Numbered from the stretch's first letter, positions 28,990-38,797 are shown. The stretch: DNA of 64,000 bases from Maribacter ulvicola (GCF_900155985.1 NZ_FTMA01000009.1:62001-126000); one strand, 5' to 3'. Numbers and translations: made by a program. The notes: generated by a model from the sequence alone, not told the origin.

Positions 28990-28997
28990 CAAATCTA
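28990..28997 (-). promoter_or_regulatory. -7 promoter element for M20 operon
   Basis: Minus strand TAGATTTG (exact TAnnTTTG) about 137 bp before the M20 start, with a TTG 24 bp further upstream (spacing a little long). Confidence 0.3.
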
Positions 28998-29060
28998 AAA
29001 CACTTCACTTTTACTATCCCTCAATAATAGCTAAATTTACAGCACTAAAAGAAAGAAAAT

Positions 29061-31388
29061 TTGAGCTCATTTATAGATGAATTGAACGAAGCCCAAAAAG
29101 CTCCTGTTTTGCACAAAGACGGACCTTTAATGGTTATTGCTGGCGCAGGATCGGGTAAAACTCGTGTACTTACATATAGAATTGCACACCTTATGGCGCA
29201 GGGTGTAGATTCTTTTAATATACTATCCCTGACATTTACCAATAAAGCGGCACGTGAAATGAAAGCACGTATTGCCACTATTGTAGGTAATGCAGAAGCA
29301 AAAAATCTATGGATGGGAACTTTCCATTCTGTTTTTGCCAAACTGTTACGTATTGATGGGGATAAACTAGGTTACCCTGCCAATTTTACAATTTATGACA
29401 CGCAAGATTCTCAGCGTCTATTAGCCTCTATTATTAAGGAAATGGGACTTGATAAGGATATCTATAAATACAAGCAGATCCAAAACAGGATTTCTTCATT
29501 TAAAAATAGCCTAATTACGGTAAAAGCGTACCGTAATGATCCAGATTTGGTAGAGCAAGATGCTATGGCAAAAAAGCCAAGGACAGGTGATATCTACGAA
29601 AACTATGTAGATAGATGTTTTAAGGCAGGTGCAATGGATTTTGATGATTTATTATTACGAACCAATGAGCTTTTAACTCGCTTCCCAGATGTATTAGCAA
29701 AGTATCAAGATAGATTTAGATATATTTTGGTAGATGAGTACCAAGATACCAACCATTCTCAGTATTTGATCGTAAAGGCTCTGGCCGATCGCTTTCAGAA
29801 TATATGTGTGGTGGGTGATGATGCACAAAGTATTTATTCTTTTAGGGGAGCGAATATTAGTAATATTCTAAACTTTCAGAAAGATTATGAAAATGTAGGA
29901 ATGTACCGTTTAGAGCAAAATTACCGTTCTACACGAAATATAGTAAACGCTGCCAACTCTGTAATTGGTAATAATCAAAATCAGATAGAAAAAGTAGTTT
30001 GGACAGATAATGATGATGGTCCTTCTATTAAAATTCATAGAAGTACTACAGATGCCGAAGAGGGTAGGTTTGTGGCAAATTCTATTTGGGAACATAAAAT
30101 GCAGCAACAAATGACCAATGGTCAATTTTGTATATTATATAGAACAAACTCCCAATCTAGGGCTATGGAAGATGCCTTGCGTAAAAGGGATATTCCATAT
30201 CGTATTTATGGCGGACTCTCATTTTACCAACGTAAAGAGATTAAAGATGTGTTATCTTATCTGCGTTTGGTCATCAACCCAAAAGACGAAGAAGCTTTAA
30301 AGAGGGTCATAAACTTCCCTGCAAGGGGAATTGGTGGCACTACGCTAGATAGGTTAGTGGTAGCGGCCAATCATTACAACCGTTCCATTTTTGAGGTAAT
30401 GGAGAATATTGATAGGATCGATTTAAAAATAAATGCGGGTACTAAACGTAAATTGACAGACTTTGTAACCATGATCAAGAGTTTTCAGGTCATGAGCGAA
30501 ACTGTAGATGCCTTTGCATTGTCTGAGCATGTAGCCAAGAAAACCGGAGTTCTTTTAGAGTTTAAGAAGGATGGAACTCCCGAAGGTATTGGTAAAATGG
30601 AGAATATTGAAGAACTTTTAAATGGTATAAAAGATTTTGTTGAGGGCCAAAGAGAGATTGATGAAGCAACAGGAAATATTAGTGAATTCTTGGAAGATGT
30701 TGCTCTTGCTACAGATTTGGATAATGACACCGGAGATGATGATAGAGTAGCATTGATGACCATTCACTTGGCTAAGGGGCTTGAATTTCCGTACGTGTAT
30801 ATTGTAGGTATGGAAGAAGATTTGTTTCCGTCCGGTATGAGTATGAGTACGCGTAGTGAGTTGGAGGAGGAACGTAGGTTATTCTATGTAGCTTTGACCA
30901 GGGCAGAAAAACAAGCGTATTTAACCTATACTCAAAATAGATATAGATGGGGTAAATTAATTGATGCAGAACCTAGTCGTTTCTTAGAGGAAATAGATGA
31001 GAAGTATGTAGAGAACCTTACACCTGTTGATGGTGGTTATAGGTATAAATCGCTCATAAATGCCGATATTTTTGGTGAAGTTGATAAGAGTAGATTGCGT
31101 CAAGAAAAACCAGTAAGAGGTACACCGCCAATTATAGGTCAGCCCAATACGGGACAACTTAAAAAATTACGAAAACTAAAACCACAACTGTCAGAGCCTG
31201 TAGTTAATACGAATAAAATTGATCCTAACCTTACGGAGGGATCATTAATAAACCATAGCCGCTTTGGTCGTGGTAAAGTAGTGAAAATTGAAGGTGCCGG
31301 TAATGATAGAAAGGCAGAAATAATGTTTGATAAAGGAGATATCAAAAAACTATTACTTCGCTTTGCCAAGTTAGAAGTATTGGGATAG
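29061..31388 (+). CDS. UvrD/PcrA-type superfamily 1 DNA helicase
   Basis: 775-aa 3'-5' DNA helicase for repair and replication restart. Walker A GAGSGKTR (residues 28-35), motif II LVDEYQDTNHSQ, motif III GDDAQSIYSFRGA, and motif VI VALTRAEKQ. The C-terminal tail ends in a Tudor-like segment (HSRFGRGKVVKIEG). The start must be TTG at 29061: an in-frame TAA lies at 29046, there is no upstream ATG, and the family begins with the Q-motif LNEAQKAPV, which follows directly. Confidence 0.93.
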   Translation: MSSFIDELNEAQKAPVLHKDGPLMVIAGAGSGKTRVLTYRIAHLMAQGVDSFNILSLTFTNKAAREMKARIATIVGNAEAKNLWMGTFHSVFAKLLRIDGDKLGYPANFTIYDTQDSQRLLASIIKEMGLDKDIYKYKQIQNRISSFKNSLITVKAYRNDPDLVEQDAMAKKPRTGDIYENYVDRCFKAGAMDFDDLLLRTNELLTRFPDVLAKYQDRFRYILVDEYQDTNHSQYLIVKALADRFQNICVVGDDAQSIYSFRGANISNILNFQKDYENVGMYRLEQNYRSTRNIVNAANSVIGNNQNQIEKVVWTDNDDGPSIKIHRSTTDAEEGRFVANSIWEHKMQQQMTNGQFCILYRTNSQSRAMEDALRKRDIPYRIYGGLSFYQRKEIKDVLSYLRLVINPKDEEALKRVINFPARGIGGTTLDRLVVAANHYNRSIFEVMENIDRIDLKINAGTKRKLTDFVTMIKSFQVMSETVDAFALSEHVAKKTGVLLEFKKDGTPEGIGKMENIEELLNGIKDFVEGQREIDEATGNISEFLEDVALATDLDNDTGDDDRVALMTIHLAKGLEFPYVYIVGMEEDLFPSGMSMSTRSELEEERRLFYVALTRAEKQAYLTYTQNRYRWGKLIDAEPSRFLEEIDEKYVENLTPVDGGYRYKSLINADIFGEVDKSRLRQEKPVRGTPPIIGQPNTGQLKKLRKLKPQLSEPVVNTNKIDPNLTEGSLINHSRFGRGKVVKIEGAGNDRKAEIMFDKGDIKKLLLRFAKLEVLG

Positions 31389-31434
31389 TTTTGGTATATT
31401 TAATATCAATACGGTTTTTTAAAACCAATTTGCT

Positions 31435-32058
31435 ATGGCAGAATTTATTAGAATATATGAAGAAAACCCTAACCCTAAAGAAATAAAAAGGGTAGTGGAA
31501 GTATTACGTAAAGGGGGCTTGGTTATATATCCTACAGATACAGTTTATGGGTTGGGTTGTGATATAACCAATACAAAGGCGCTTGAAAAAATTGCACGCA
31601 TTAAAGGTATAAAGCTCGCAAAAGCCAATTGGTCTTTTATATGTACCGATCTAAGTAATCTGTCAGACTATGTACGACAAATAGATACGGCCACTTTTAA
31701 AATATTAAAAAGAGCTTTACCAGGACCTTATACTTTTATATTGCCTGGCAATAATAATTTGCCTAAGGAGTTTAAAAAGAAAAAGACGGTTGGTATTCGT
31801 GTGCCGGATAATAGTATTGTTAAAGCTTTGGTTGAAGAATTGGGCAACCCTATAGTTTCAACTTCTATTCGTGATGAAGATGATGTTCTTGAATATACTA
31901 CTGATCCTGAGTTAATTTTTGAAAAGTGGAATAATCTTGTTGATGTAGTTGTTGATGGAGGGTATGGTGGTAATGTAGCTTCTACAGTTGTAGACGTATC
32001 TACAGGTGGCTTACCCCAAGTAATTCGAGAAGGTAAAGGAGACTTAAATATTATATAA
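31435..32058 (+). CDS. yciO: YciO/Sua5/YrdC-family protein
   Basis: 207 aa with the YrdC fold. KGGLVIYPTDTVYGLGCDI, the STS segment PIVSTSIRDEDD, and closing VIREGKGDL are typical. Overall it resembles E. coli YciO (start FIRIYEENPN, length 206) more than the tRNA t6A enzyme TsaC; the KxR-type motif of TsaC is altered (IKGIKLAKANWSF). Threonylcarbamoyl-AMP synthase activity is therefore possible but not certain. 46 bp after the helicase gene. Confidence 0.8.
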   Translation: MAEFIRIYEENPNPKEIKRVVEVLRKGGLVIYPTDTVYGLGCDITNTKALEKIARIKGIKLAKANWSFICTDLSNLSDYVRQIDTATFKILKRALPGPYTFILPGNNNLPKEFKKKKTVGIRVPDNSIVKALVEELGNPIVSTSIRDEDDVLEYTTDPELIFEKWNNLVDVVVDGGYGGNVASTVVDVSTGGLPQVIREGKGDLNII

Positions 32059-32088
32059 TAAATTTTATACTAAGTTTAAAGCATAAAA

Positions 32089-32116
32089 AAAGCGGCTCAT
32101 TGGAGCCGCTTTAATT
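32089..32116. terminator. Bidirectional hairpin terminator
   Basis: AAAGCGGCTC (32089-32098) and GAGCCGCTTT (32103-32112), a perfect GC-rich stem with 4-nt loop, A-run before and T-rich after, between convergent yciO and the OmpA lipoprotein gene. Confidence 0.85.
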
Positions 32117-32134
32117 TTATATGCGAAACAGTAA

Positions 32135-32989
32135 TTATTTGTTGATTGCAGGATCTTTCATTCCTTCTTCAATCATGCTGTAGAACTGATCGATTTTTGG
32201 AAGAACAACGATACGAGTTCTTCTGTTTTTAGATTTTTCAGTTGTAGAAACCGGTACATACTCTGCTCTACCTGCCGCAGTCATACGCTTAGGATCTACA
32301 TTGAAATCTTTTTGTAAGATACGTACAACCGCAGTGGCACGTTTAACACTTAAATCCCAGTTATCCAATAAAGAACCATTGCTTCTGTAAGGTACATTGT
32401 CTGTATGACCTTCTACCATGAATTCAAAATCAGGCTTATTGTTAACCACTTTTGCAACTTTGCCTAGAACCTCTTTAGCGCGTCTAGTAACATTGTAGCT
32501 ACCACTACTAAATAACAACTTGTCTGAAATAGATACGAAAACAACACCTTTTTCAACGCTAATTTCGATATCCTCATCATCTAAATTCCCTAAAACACCT
32601 TTTAAGCTTTGTACCAAAGAAAGGTTTACAGAATCTCTACGAGTAATAGCATCATTTAACTTACGAATAGTTAAATCCTTTTCTTGTAAGCTCTCTAATG
32701 ACCTCTCTAGGTTCTCAGCACCTTTGGTAGTCAAAGTTGTCAAGTTGCCCATGTTGTTGATCAACTCTTGGTTGTTCGCCTTTAAAAATGCATTCTGGTC
32801 CTCTAATGTTTGAAGTCTAGATGAAGCGGTTGCTTTTTCTTCTAAACAGTCATTTAATTTAACAGTTGCAGAATTCAATAAATCCTGTGCACTTTTGTGT
32901 TTTGCTTCTAGATCTGCATACTTCTTTGATGATACACAAGAAGAAAGTAAAAGCGTTACTCCAAGACATCCTAATAATACTTTTTTCAT
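32135..32989 (-). CDS. OmpA-family lipoprotein
   Basis: 284 aa. Lipoprotein signal with lipobox LLSSC (Cys18), a coiled-coil spacer to about residue 125, then a canonical OmpA C-terminal peptidoglycan-binding domain: VEGHTDNVPY, NWDLSVKRATAVVRIL and KNRRTRIVV. Anchors the outer membrane to peptidoglycan. Monocistronic, with a -7-type element upstream and a terminator downstream. Confidence 0.92.
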   Translation of the reverse strand: MKKVLLGCLGVTLLLSSCVSSKKYADLEAKHKSAQDLLNSATVKLNDCLEEKATASSRLQTLEDQNAFLKANNQELINNMGNLTTLTTKGAENLERSLESLQEKDLTIRKLNDAITRRDSVNLSLVQSLKGVLGNLDDEDIEISVEKGVVFVSISDKLLFSSGSYNVTRRAKEVLGKVAKVVNNKPDFEFMVEGHTDNVPYRSNGSLLDNWDLSVKRATAVVRILQKDFNVDPKRMTAAGRAEYVPVSTTEKSKNRRTRIVVLPKIDQFYSMIEEGMKDPAINK

Positions 32990-33046
32990 AATTTGATTCT
33001 ATTATAATGATTTAGTTAATTACTCAATTTCGCATATAAGCGACTT

Positions 33047-33054
33047 CAAAATTA
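33047..33054 (-). promoter_or_regulatory. -7 promoter element of OmpA lipoprotein gene
   Basis: Minus strand TAATTTTG, an exact TAnnTTTG match, about 58 bp before the ATG. The -33 TTG candidates are at short spacing. Confidence 0.4.
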
Positions 33055-33087
33055 TATAATTACAAAGTCAATTATATGAGTTGTTAG

Positions 33088-34089
33088 TTAATCTTTTACT
33101 AAAATGTTAAAATTGCTTATTCTATTTACAAAGTAAGACCATACAATGGACTTAGTTGCATAGTATTTTCTAAGAAACTGTGTTTTTTCTCTTTTTTTAT
33201 ACATTTTTCTAAACTGTCTATAAAAGCTTAAATGAGCTCTAAAAATAGCTAAAAAGTGTTTAAAACGAAATTGAAAAAGAAATCGTAAGGCCGCAATACC
33301 GTCTAATAACAATCTTAATAAAATTATGATGAATGCTTTTCTTCGGGGTAGGTTTTTAGTAATCGAAAATAACGTGTTCCTAAAATTTAGGTACGTTTTT
33401 TTCGGATTCATATTACTTAATGTAGAACCACCTAGGTGATATACCTTTGCGGTACCTACATAAAATATCTTGTAGCCATGGTTTTTTGCACGCCAACATA
33501 AATCTACTTCTTCTTGATGCGCAAAATAATCTTCGTCAAACCCATTTAGTTCCTGAAACACTTCTTTTTTAATGAACATACATGCGCCCGTTGCCCAAAA
33601 AATCTCTGAAATGTCATTATATTGTCCAGTGTCTTTTTCTAAAGTTTGAAAAACCCTACCTCTACAGAACGGATAACCTAATTGATCAATAAAGCCACCA
33701 GCTGCCCCTGCATATTCAAAATGATCTTTTTTAAGTAAATCAAGAATTTTTGGTTGTATTATTGCGGCTTCAGGTACCTTGTTAAAGGTTTCTATTATAG
33801 GGGTAAGCCAGTTAGGGGTAACTTCTACATCTGAATTCAATAAGCAAAAGATATCGGCGTCTACATGCGCCAAAGCGTCATTGTATCCTTTAGTGAAACC
33901 ACCGTTCTCTGAGTTTTGAATTATTTTAACTGTAGGATAATTGGCGGTAACGAATGCTACAGAGCCATCTGTTGAAGCATTATCGGCTACATAGATATCT
34001 GCATCGTTAGAATAATTGATGACAGAGGGTAGGTACCTTTCTAAAAGGACTTCACCATTCCAATTTAATATGACTACGGCTATCTTCAA
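33088..34089 (-). CDS. Glycosyltransferase family 2
   Basis: 333-aa GT-A fold transferase, rhamnosyltransferase-like. Nucleotide-sugar motifs VVILNWNGEVLLERYL and ADNASTDGS at the N terminus, acidic LLNSDVEV in place of DxD, and acceptor-side motif FDEDYFAHQEEVDLCWRAK. A basic, partly hydrophobic C-terminal tail (about 230-290) suggests membrane association. Sugar donor and acceptor cannot be named. 12 bp after the HsdR_N-like gene. Confidence 0.9.
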   Translation of the reverse strand: MKIAVVILNWNGEVLLERYLPSVINYSNDADIYVADNASTDGSVAFVTANYPTVKIIQNSENGGFTKGYNDALAHVDADIFCLLNSDVEVTPNWLTPIIETFNKVPEAAIIQPKILDLLKKDHFEYAGAAGGFIDQLGYPFCRGRVFQTLEKDTGQYNDISEIFWATGACMFIKKEVFQELNGFDEDYFAHQEEVDLCWRAKNHGYKIFYVGTAKVYHLGGSTLSNMNPKKTYLNFRNTLFSITKNLPRRKAFIIILLRLLLDGIAALRFLFQFRFKHFLAIFRAHLSFYRQFRKMYKKREKTQFLRKYYATKSIVWSYFVNRISNFNILVKD

Positions 34090-34101
34090 AACGATCGCAA
34101 A

Positions 34102-34548
34102 TTAACGGCTAAAATCAGGAATTTCCCTCATAAATTCATATTTTTCCTCAACAAGGTCTGTTTGGCAGTAATAATGAGAGAGTCCGTTCGTAACCATTAA
34201 GTATGTAGCATTCAATTTAAAATTGTACTGTGCTATTTGATCGAAGGTCATTTGAGATATGGAAACTTCAGGTGCTTTACATTCTACAAGTATATGCAGC
34301 TGACCGTTAGGTTTGAACACGACCACATCATATCTTTTCTTTAAACCGTTGAGAGTAATTTGTTTTTCTACATTAATATGACTTATGGGATATTTTTTTT
34401 CTTGAATAAGATATTGAACTACATGCTGGCGAACCCATTCTTCTGGAGTAAGAACCAAAAATTTTTTACGTATAACGTCAAATATTAAGGTTCTATTTTC
34501 GCTATTTTTGACCCTGAAAGTGTAGTTAGGGAAATTTAGTGGCTGCAT
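34102..34548 (-). CDS. Stand-alone HsdR N-terminal (PD-(D/E)XK) domain protein
   Basis: 148 aa matching the nuclease-like N-terminal domain of type I restriction subunit R: LTPEEWVRQHVVQYL, then the PD-(D/E)XK core YDVVVF...LHILVECKAP (Asp, Glu-x-Lys present). No helicase part and no hsdM or hsdS nearby, so it is not a restriction system. I recall such orphans as conserved single-copy genes in Flavobacteriia, often by holA. Its start is only 26 bp from the divergent holA start, hinting at a shared promoter region and a DNA-metabolism role; true function unknown. Confidence 0.8.
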   Translation of the reverse strand: MQPLNFPNYTFRVKNSENRTLIFDVIRKKFLVLTPEEWVRQHVVQYLIQEKKYPISHINVEKQITLNGLKKRYDVVVFKPNGQLHILVECKAPEVSISQMTFDQIAQYNFKLNATYLMVTNGLSHYYCQTDLVEEKYEFMREIPDFSR

Positions 34549-34574
34549 TATACAAAGTTGATGATTTTTTCTGA

Positions 34575-35576
34575 ATGGATGAAGCTGTACAAATAGTCAA
34601 TGCAATTAAGAAAGGGCAGATAAGCCCTATTTATTTCCTTTATGGGGAAGAAGCTTATTTTATTGATAAAATTTCCGATTTTATAAGTGCTAACGTGTTG
34701 ACCGAAGATGAAAAAGGTTTTAATCAGATGGTGCTGTATGGTAGAGATGTTTCTGTAGAGGATATTGTAGGCAATGCCAAACGTTATCCTATGATGGCAG
34801 AAAGGCAGGTAGTCATAGTGAAAGAAGCGCAACACTTATCTAGAACTATAGAAAATCTTTGTTCGTACGCAGAAAATCCGCAGCAATCTACAGTACTTGT
34901 AATTTGTTATAAATACAAGAAGTTAGATAAGCGTAAGAAGCTACATAAAATTATTAAAAAGAGCGGCGTAATTTTTGAAAGTAAGAAGTTATACGAGAAC
35001 CAGGTTAGTGATTGGCTTAGAAAACACTTGGTAAGCCGTGGATATACCATATCTCATAAAGCTGCTTTGTTATTGGTAGAATACTTGGGGACGGACTTAG
35101 GTAAAATCAGTAAAGAACTTGATAAACTAAAATTAGTTTTACCAAAACAAACAGAGATCAACCCTCAGCATATAGAAGAGCATATAGGGATCAGTAAAGA
35201 CTATAACAACTTTGAGTTAAAAAGAGCTATTGGTGATAGAGATATTGTTAAGGCTACTAAGATTATCAATTATTTTGCCCAAAATCCAAAAGACAATCCG
35301 TTTATATTAACGATCACCTTATTGCATTCATTTTTCACGCAGCTTTTACAATATCACGGACTTACTGATCACTCGCCAAAAAATGTTGCCAGTACATTAC
35401 GTATAAACCCTTATTTTGTGAAAGAAATACAAATTGCGGCCAGAAATTATCCAATGAAAAAAGTTAGTGGAATTATTTCTAGTCTACGCGAAATGGACTT
35501 AAAAGGTAAAGGGGTTGGGGCTACCCCAATGAATGAGGCAGACCTATTGAAAGAATTGCTGTATAAAATTATATAG
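34575..35576 (+). CDS. holA: DNA polymerase III delta subunit
   Basis: 333-aa clamp-loader delta subunit that opens the sliding clamp. N-terminal YFLYGEEAYFIDKISDFI and VVIVKEAQHL are typical, followed by delta-type helical domains (LRKHLVSRGY; ELDKLKLVL). Divergent from the HsdR_N gene, convergent with doxX (3 bp apart). Confidence 0.92.
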   Translation: MDEAVQIVNAIKKGQISPIYFLYGEEAYFIDKISDFISANVLTEDEKGFNQMVLYGRDVSVEDIVGNAKRYPMMAERQVVIVKEAQHLSRTIENLCSYAENPQQSTVLVICYKYKKLDKRKKLHKIIKKSGVIFESKKLYENQVSDWLRKHLVSRGYTISHKAALLLVEYLGTDLGKISKELDKLKLVLPKQTEINPQHIEEHIGISKDYNNFELKRAIGDRDIVKATKIINYFAQNPKDNPFILTITLLHSFFTQLLQYHGLTDHSPKNVASTLRINPYFVKEIQIAARNYPMKKVSGIISSLREMDLKGKGVGATPMNEADLLKELLYKII

Positions 35577-35579
35577 CGA

Positions 35580-35957
35580 TTACTTTTTATCTATACCGAA
35601 TTTACCAGGTCCCAATAATGAAATTGTAATGAAAGCTACTAAGTAAAACAGTGCTTTTTCTTTTGTGTTAAAATCATCGGCTCCATGAATTACAAATGCC
35701 GCAACTGCCATAGTTATAGCTGTGGGTATTGCTGCTAGGCGTGATTTAAATCCAATAATAATTAAGATAGGACAAATAAATTCACCAATTACCGCTAAAA
35801 ATAGAGAAGGTGCTTCTCCCATACCAAAAGGATCTGCAAATTGAAAATTACCTGAAATAAGTTGTTGAAACTTTGGGAGACCATGGGTCACCATCATAAC
35901 TGAAACTGCAATTCTAAAAAAAGCTAAGCCGAGATCTTTTAATAAGGTGTTTTTCAT
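35580..35957 (-). CDS. DoxX-family membrane protein
   Basis: 125 aa with four hydrophobic helices. DoxX signature in the first helix (LGLAFFRIAVSVMMVTHGLPK) and EFICPILIIIGFKSRLAAIP. Family members are inner-membrane proteins linked to redox/quinone functions; the role here is unknown. Ends 3 bp from the holA stop on the opposite strand. Confidence 0.85.
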   Translation of the reverse strand: MKNTLLKDLGLAFFRIAVSVMMVTHGLPKFQQLISGNFQFADPFGMGEAPSLFLAVIGEFICPILIIIGFKSRLAAIPTAITMAVAAFVIHGADDFNTKEKALFYLVAFITISLLGPGKFGIDKK

Positions 35958-36367
35958 TAGTAGGAATTATTTCCCTTAAAAGTATCATTTTTTTTTTGTT
36001 TTTACAGAAGATAACGGTCTAACTTAAGATGTTAAATGCTCATGTTTCTTAATGAAATACAGAGGTGGCTTAGTTTTCAGTAGGTTAGGTGGGTTATTGT
36101 AATTGTTAAAATTTCAAATGAAATATTCAGGAATTTTAGTGTTAATATGGGTGCATAAGTTTTTTCTTACCTATTATGATCAAGAATTATAATTTGAACG
36201 ATAATCTAGATGTAAATGTCCTAATGTTTACATTCAAATTTAATAAAACTCTCCATGAAATGCTTCGTAGGCTTGCCTTAAAGTTGTTTGCTGCAATTTT
36301 GTGAACCAAAGTCAAAAAAGGAGCATTTAAAAGAAGCTCTTTTTTTAGCTATTATTGCTTCGATGAA
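35958..36367. other. 410-bp intergenic region, no gene seen
   Basis: No convincing coding stretch. It holds a short dyad, ATGTAAA (36210-36216) with TTTACAT (36227-36233), and near its right end the terminator of the E1 gene. Confidence 0.5.
36314..36346 (-). terminator. Probable terminator of the 2-oxoacid dehydrogenase gene
   Basis: GAGC (36321-36324)/GCTC (36336-36339) stem extended by A-T and one G-T pair; on the minus strand it is followed by a run of T (complement of AAAAAA at 36314-36319). Stem is short, so moderate confidence. Confidence 0.5.
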
Positions 36368-38779
36368 TTATCTCAATTTTGGATAATCACTTGGATTAAC
36401 TTCATGCATTATGGCATACACCTTTTCAAAAATATCTTCTCTGTTAGGTTTGGAGAAATAATCACCATCAGAACCATAAGCGGGTCTATGCGCTTTTGCG
36501 CTTAAGGTTTGTGGAGCACTGTCCAGATATTTAAATGCACCTTGTTTCTCTATGATTTCGTTTAAAAGATAGGCAGAACACCCTCCTGGCACATCTTCGT
36601 CGATTACCAATAAACGGTTTGTTTTCTTTACACTTTCCAATACGTCCATTTCTATATCAAATGGTAATAATGTTTGTGCATCTATTACTTCTGCATCAAT
36701 ACCAACTTCTATTAATTCTTTGGCTGCCTTTTCTACTATACGTAGCGTAGAGCCGTAAGAAACCAAAGTGATGTCATTCCCTTTTTTAATAGTTTCTACC
36801 TTGCCTATAGGGGTGCAAAATTCACCAAGGTTTTTTGGTTTTTTCTCCTTTAAACGATAACCGTTTAAACTTTCAATGACCAATGCGGGCTCATCACTTT
36901 TTAAGAGTGTATTATAAAAACCGGCAGCTTGTGTCATGTTTCTAGGTGCCAAAATATACATGCCTCTAAGTAAATGTATCAATCCGCCCATTTCAGAGCC
37001 AGAATGCCATATGCCTTCTAGTCTGTGACCTCTTGTTCTAATGATTAAAGGAGCTTTTTGTTTTCCGGCTGTTCTATATAGTAAGGTCGCTAAATCATCG
37101 GTTAAAGTGGATAATGCATAAAATATATAATCCAAGTACTGAATTTCGGCTATGGGTCTAAGGCCTCTTAACGCCATTCCTATACCTTGACCAATAATGG
37201 TTGTTTCACGAATACCGGTATCGGCAACACGTATTTTACCATATTTATCTTGCATTCCTTCAAGACCTTGGTTTACATCTCCAATAGCACCTGTATCTTC
37301 ACCAAAAATTAAGGTATTGGGGTATTTTTCAAATAGCTTGTCAAAATTGTCCCTAAGAATCACCCTGCCATCAACTTCTTCGTGATTATCACTATATTCT
37401 GGTATAATGGCGGTTACGTTTGTTGCTTTATTGTCATTTTCGCTGTACAGGTAGGAACTGTACTTGTGTTGAGAATTTTCTAGAAAGCTAGCTGTCCAAT
37501 TGATAAGATCTTGCTTTTCTTTTGTGTTTTCACCAAGTAAATAGCGAAGCGATTTTCTTGCTGAAATAGCTAAATCTTTTTTAACGGGCTCTTCGGTGGC
37601 AATTAAGTCGTTCTTTAATTTATTTAAGAAGTTCTTGTTCGCGCTTTTAGTAGCAGCTTTTTCTATTAGAAGTACCAGTGTTGCTTTTTCTGATAGATTG
37701 TCCTTTAAATACTCGTCCCAAGCTTGTTTTTTAGCTTCTCTAACGGTTCGTTTAATTTTCTTCTCAATAGATTCTAATTCGTTAGAAGTTGCAATACCAG
37801 AATCTAAGATCCATTCCTTAAAACGTTTATTGCAATCGTGATCACGTTCCCATTCTAATCGCTCATTATCTTTATAACGTTCATGTGATCCAGAAGTAGA
37901 GTGGCCTTGTGGTTGTGTTAATTCTTTTACATGAATTAATACTGGTACATGCTCTTGTCTGGCAATATCTGCCGCGTTCTCATATACATGCATTAACGCA
38001 GTATAATCCCAACCGTTTACTTTTAAAATCTCATATCCCTTTTCGTTTTCACTTCTTTGAAAGCCAGATAGAATTTCTGATATATTTTCTTTTGTAGTAT
38101 GAAATTTTGCAGGTACGGAAATGCCGTATTCATCATCCCAAATACTAATGACCATAGGTACTTGTAGAACACCGGCCGCATTTATTGTTTCAAAAAACAT
38201 TCCCTCACTAGTGCTGGCATTGCCAATGGTGCCCCACGCTATTTCGTTACCATTTACGGAGAACTTGGCACTATCCAGGCCTTCTTGGTTTCTATATACT
38301 TTAGATGCTTGCGCTAATCCTAATAGCCGTGGCATTTGCCCTGCAGTACATGATATGTCCGCGCTGCTATTTTTTTGTTTCGTTAAATCTTTCCAACTGC
38401 CGTCTGCATTTAAACTATGGGTTAAAAAATGACCGCCCATTTGCCTACCTGCACTCATAGGTTCCTTTTCTATATCTGTTGTTGCGTATAGAGCATGAAA
38501 GAATTCTTTGGGCTGTAATAGGCCTAAGGCCATCATGAATGTTTGATCTCTATAATAGCCACTTCTGAAATCACCATTTTTAAAAGATCGGGCCATGGCT
38601 AATTGAGGTAGTTCTTTTCCGTCACCGAAAATGCCGAACTTAGCCTTGCCCGTTAGCACTTCTTTTCTACCTAATAAACTACAGGTTCTGCTTAAAAAAG
38701 CGATTTCATAGTCATTGATAATTTGCTCTTTGAAATCTTCAAAAGAAATGTCGTTGCTAGTTTTAGAAGAAACATCCAT
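36368..38779 (-). CDS. Branched-chain 2-oxoacid dehydrogenase E1, alpha/beta fusion
   Basis: 803-aa ThDP-dependent decarboxylase (2-oxoisovalerate dehydrogenase E1). Residues about 1-340 are the alpha part, about 470-803 the beta part (LIFGEDTGAIGDVNQGLEGMQ; RLLVIDEDVPGGCSAYLLNEI). It makes branched acyl-CoA with E2/E3 encoded elsewhere. In the alpha ThDP/Mg motif the usual GDG is G186-N187-A188 and the closing N-N-x-Y is D215-D216-E-Y218; the two Mg ligands appear swapped (D to N, N to D). Such proteins in Bacteroidota feed branched-chain amino-acid breakdown and iso-fatty-acid primer supply. Own promoter upstream. Confidence 0.88.
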   Translation of the reverse strand: MDVSSKTSNDISFEDFKEQIINDYEIAFLSRTCSLLGRKEVLTGKAKFGIFGDGKELPQLAMARSFKNGDFRSGYYRDQTFMMALGLLQPKEFFHALYATTDIEKEPMSAGRQMGGHFLTHSLNADGSWKDLTKQKNSSADISCTAGQMPRLLGLAQASKVYRNQEGLDSAKFSVNGNEIAWGTIGNASTSEGMFFETINAAGVLQVPMVISIWDDEYGISVPAKFHTTKENISEILSGFQRSENEKGYEILKVNGWDYTALMHVYENAADIARQEHVPVLIHVKELTQPQGHSTSGSHERYKDNERLEWERDHDCNKRFKEWILDSGIATSNELESIEKKIKRTVREAKKQAWDEYLKDNLSEKATLVLLIEKAATKSANKNFLNKLKNDLIATEEPVKKDLAISARKSLRYLLGENTKEKQDLINWTASFLENSQHKYSSYLYSENDNKATNVTAIIPEYSDNHEEVDGRVILRDNFDKLFEKYPNTLIFGEDTGAIGDVNQGLEGMQDKYGKIRVADTGIRETTIIGQGIGMALRGLRPIAEIQYLDYIFYALSTLTDDLATLLYRTAGKQKAPLIIRTRGHRLEGIWHSGSEMGGLIHLLRGMYILAPRNMTQAAGFYNTLLKSDEPALVIESLNGYRLKEKKPKNLGEFCTPIGKVETIKKGNDITLVSYGSTLRIVEKAAKELIEVGIDAEVIDAQTLLPFDIEMDVLESVKKTNRLLVIDEDVPGGCSAYLLNEIIEKQGAFKYLDSAPQTLSAKAHRPAYGSDGDYFSKPNREDIFEKVYAIMHEVNPSDYPKLR

Positions 38780-38797
38780 GTATTAAACGTGTTTATA

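Noticed and set aside
34102-34548. Type I restriction-modification system
   Set aside because: Only the HsdR_N-like domain is present; no motor domain, hsdM or hsdS nearby.
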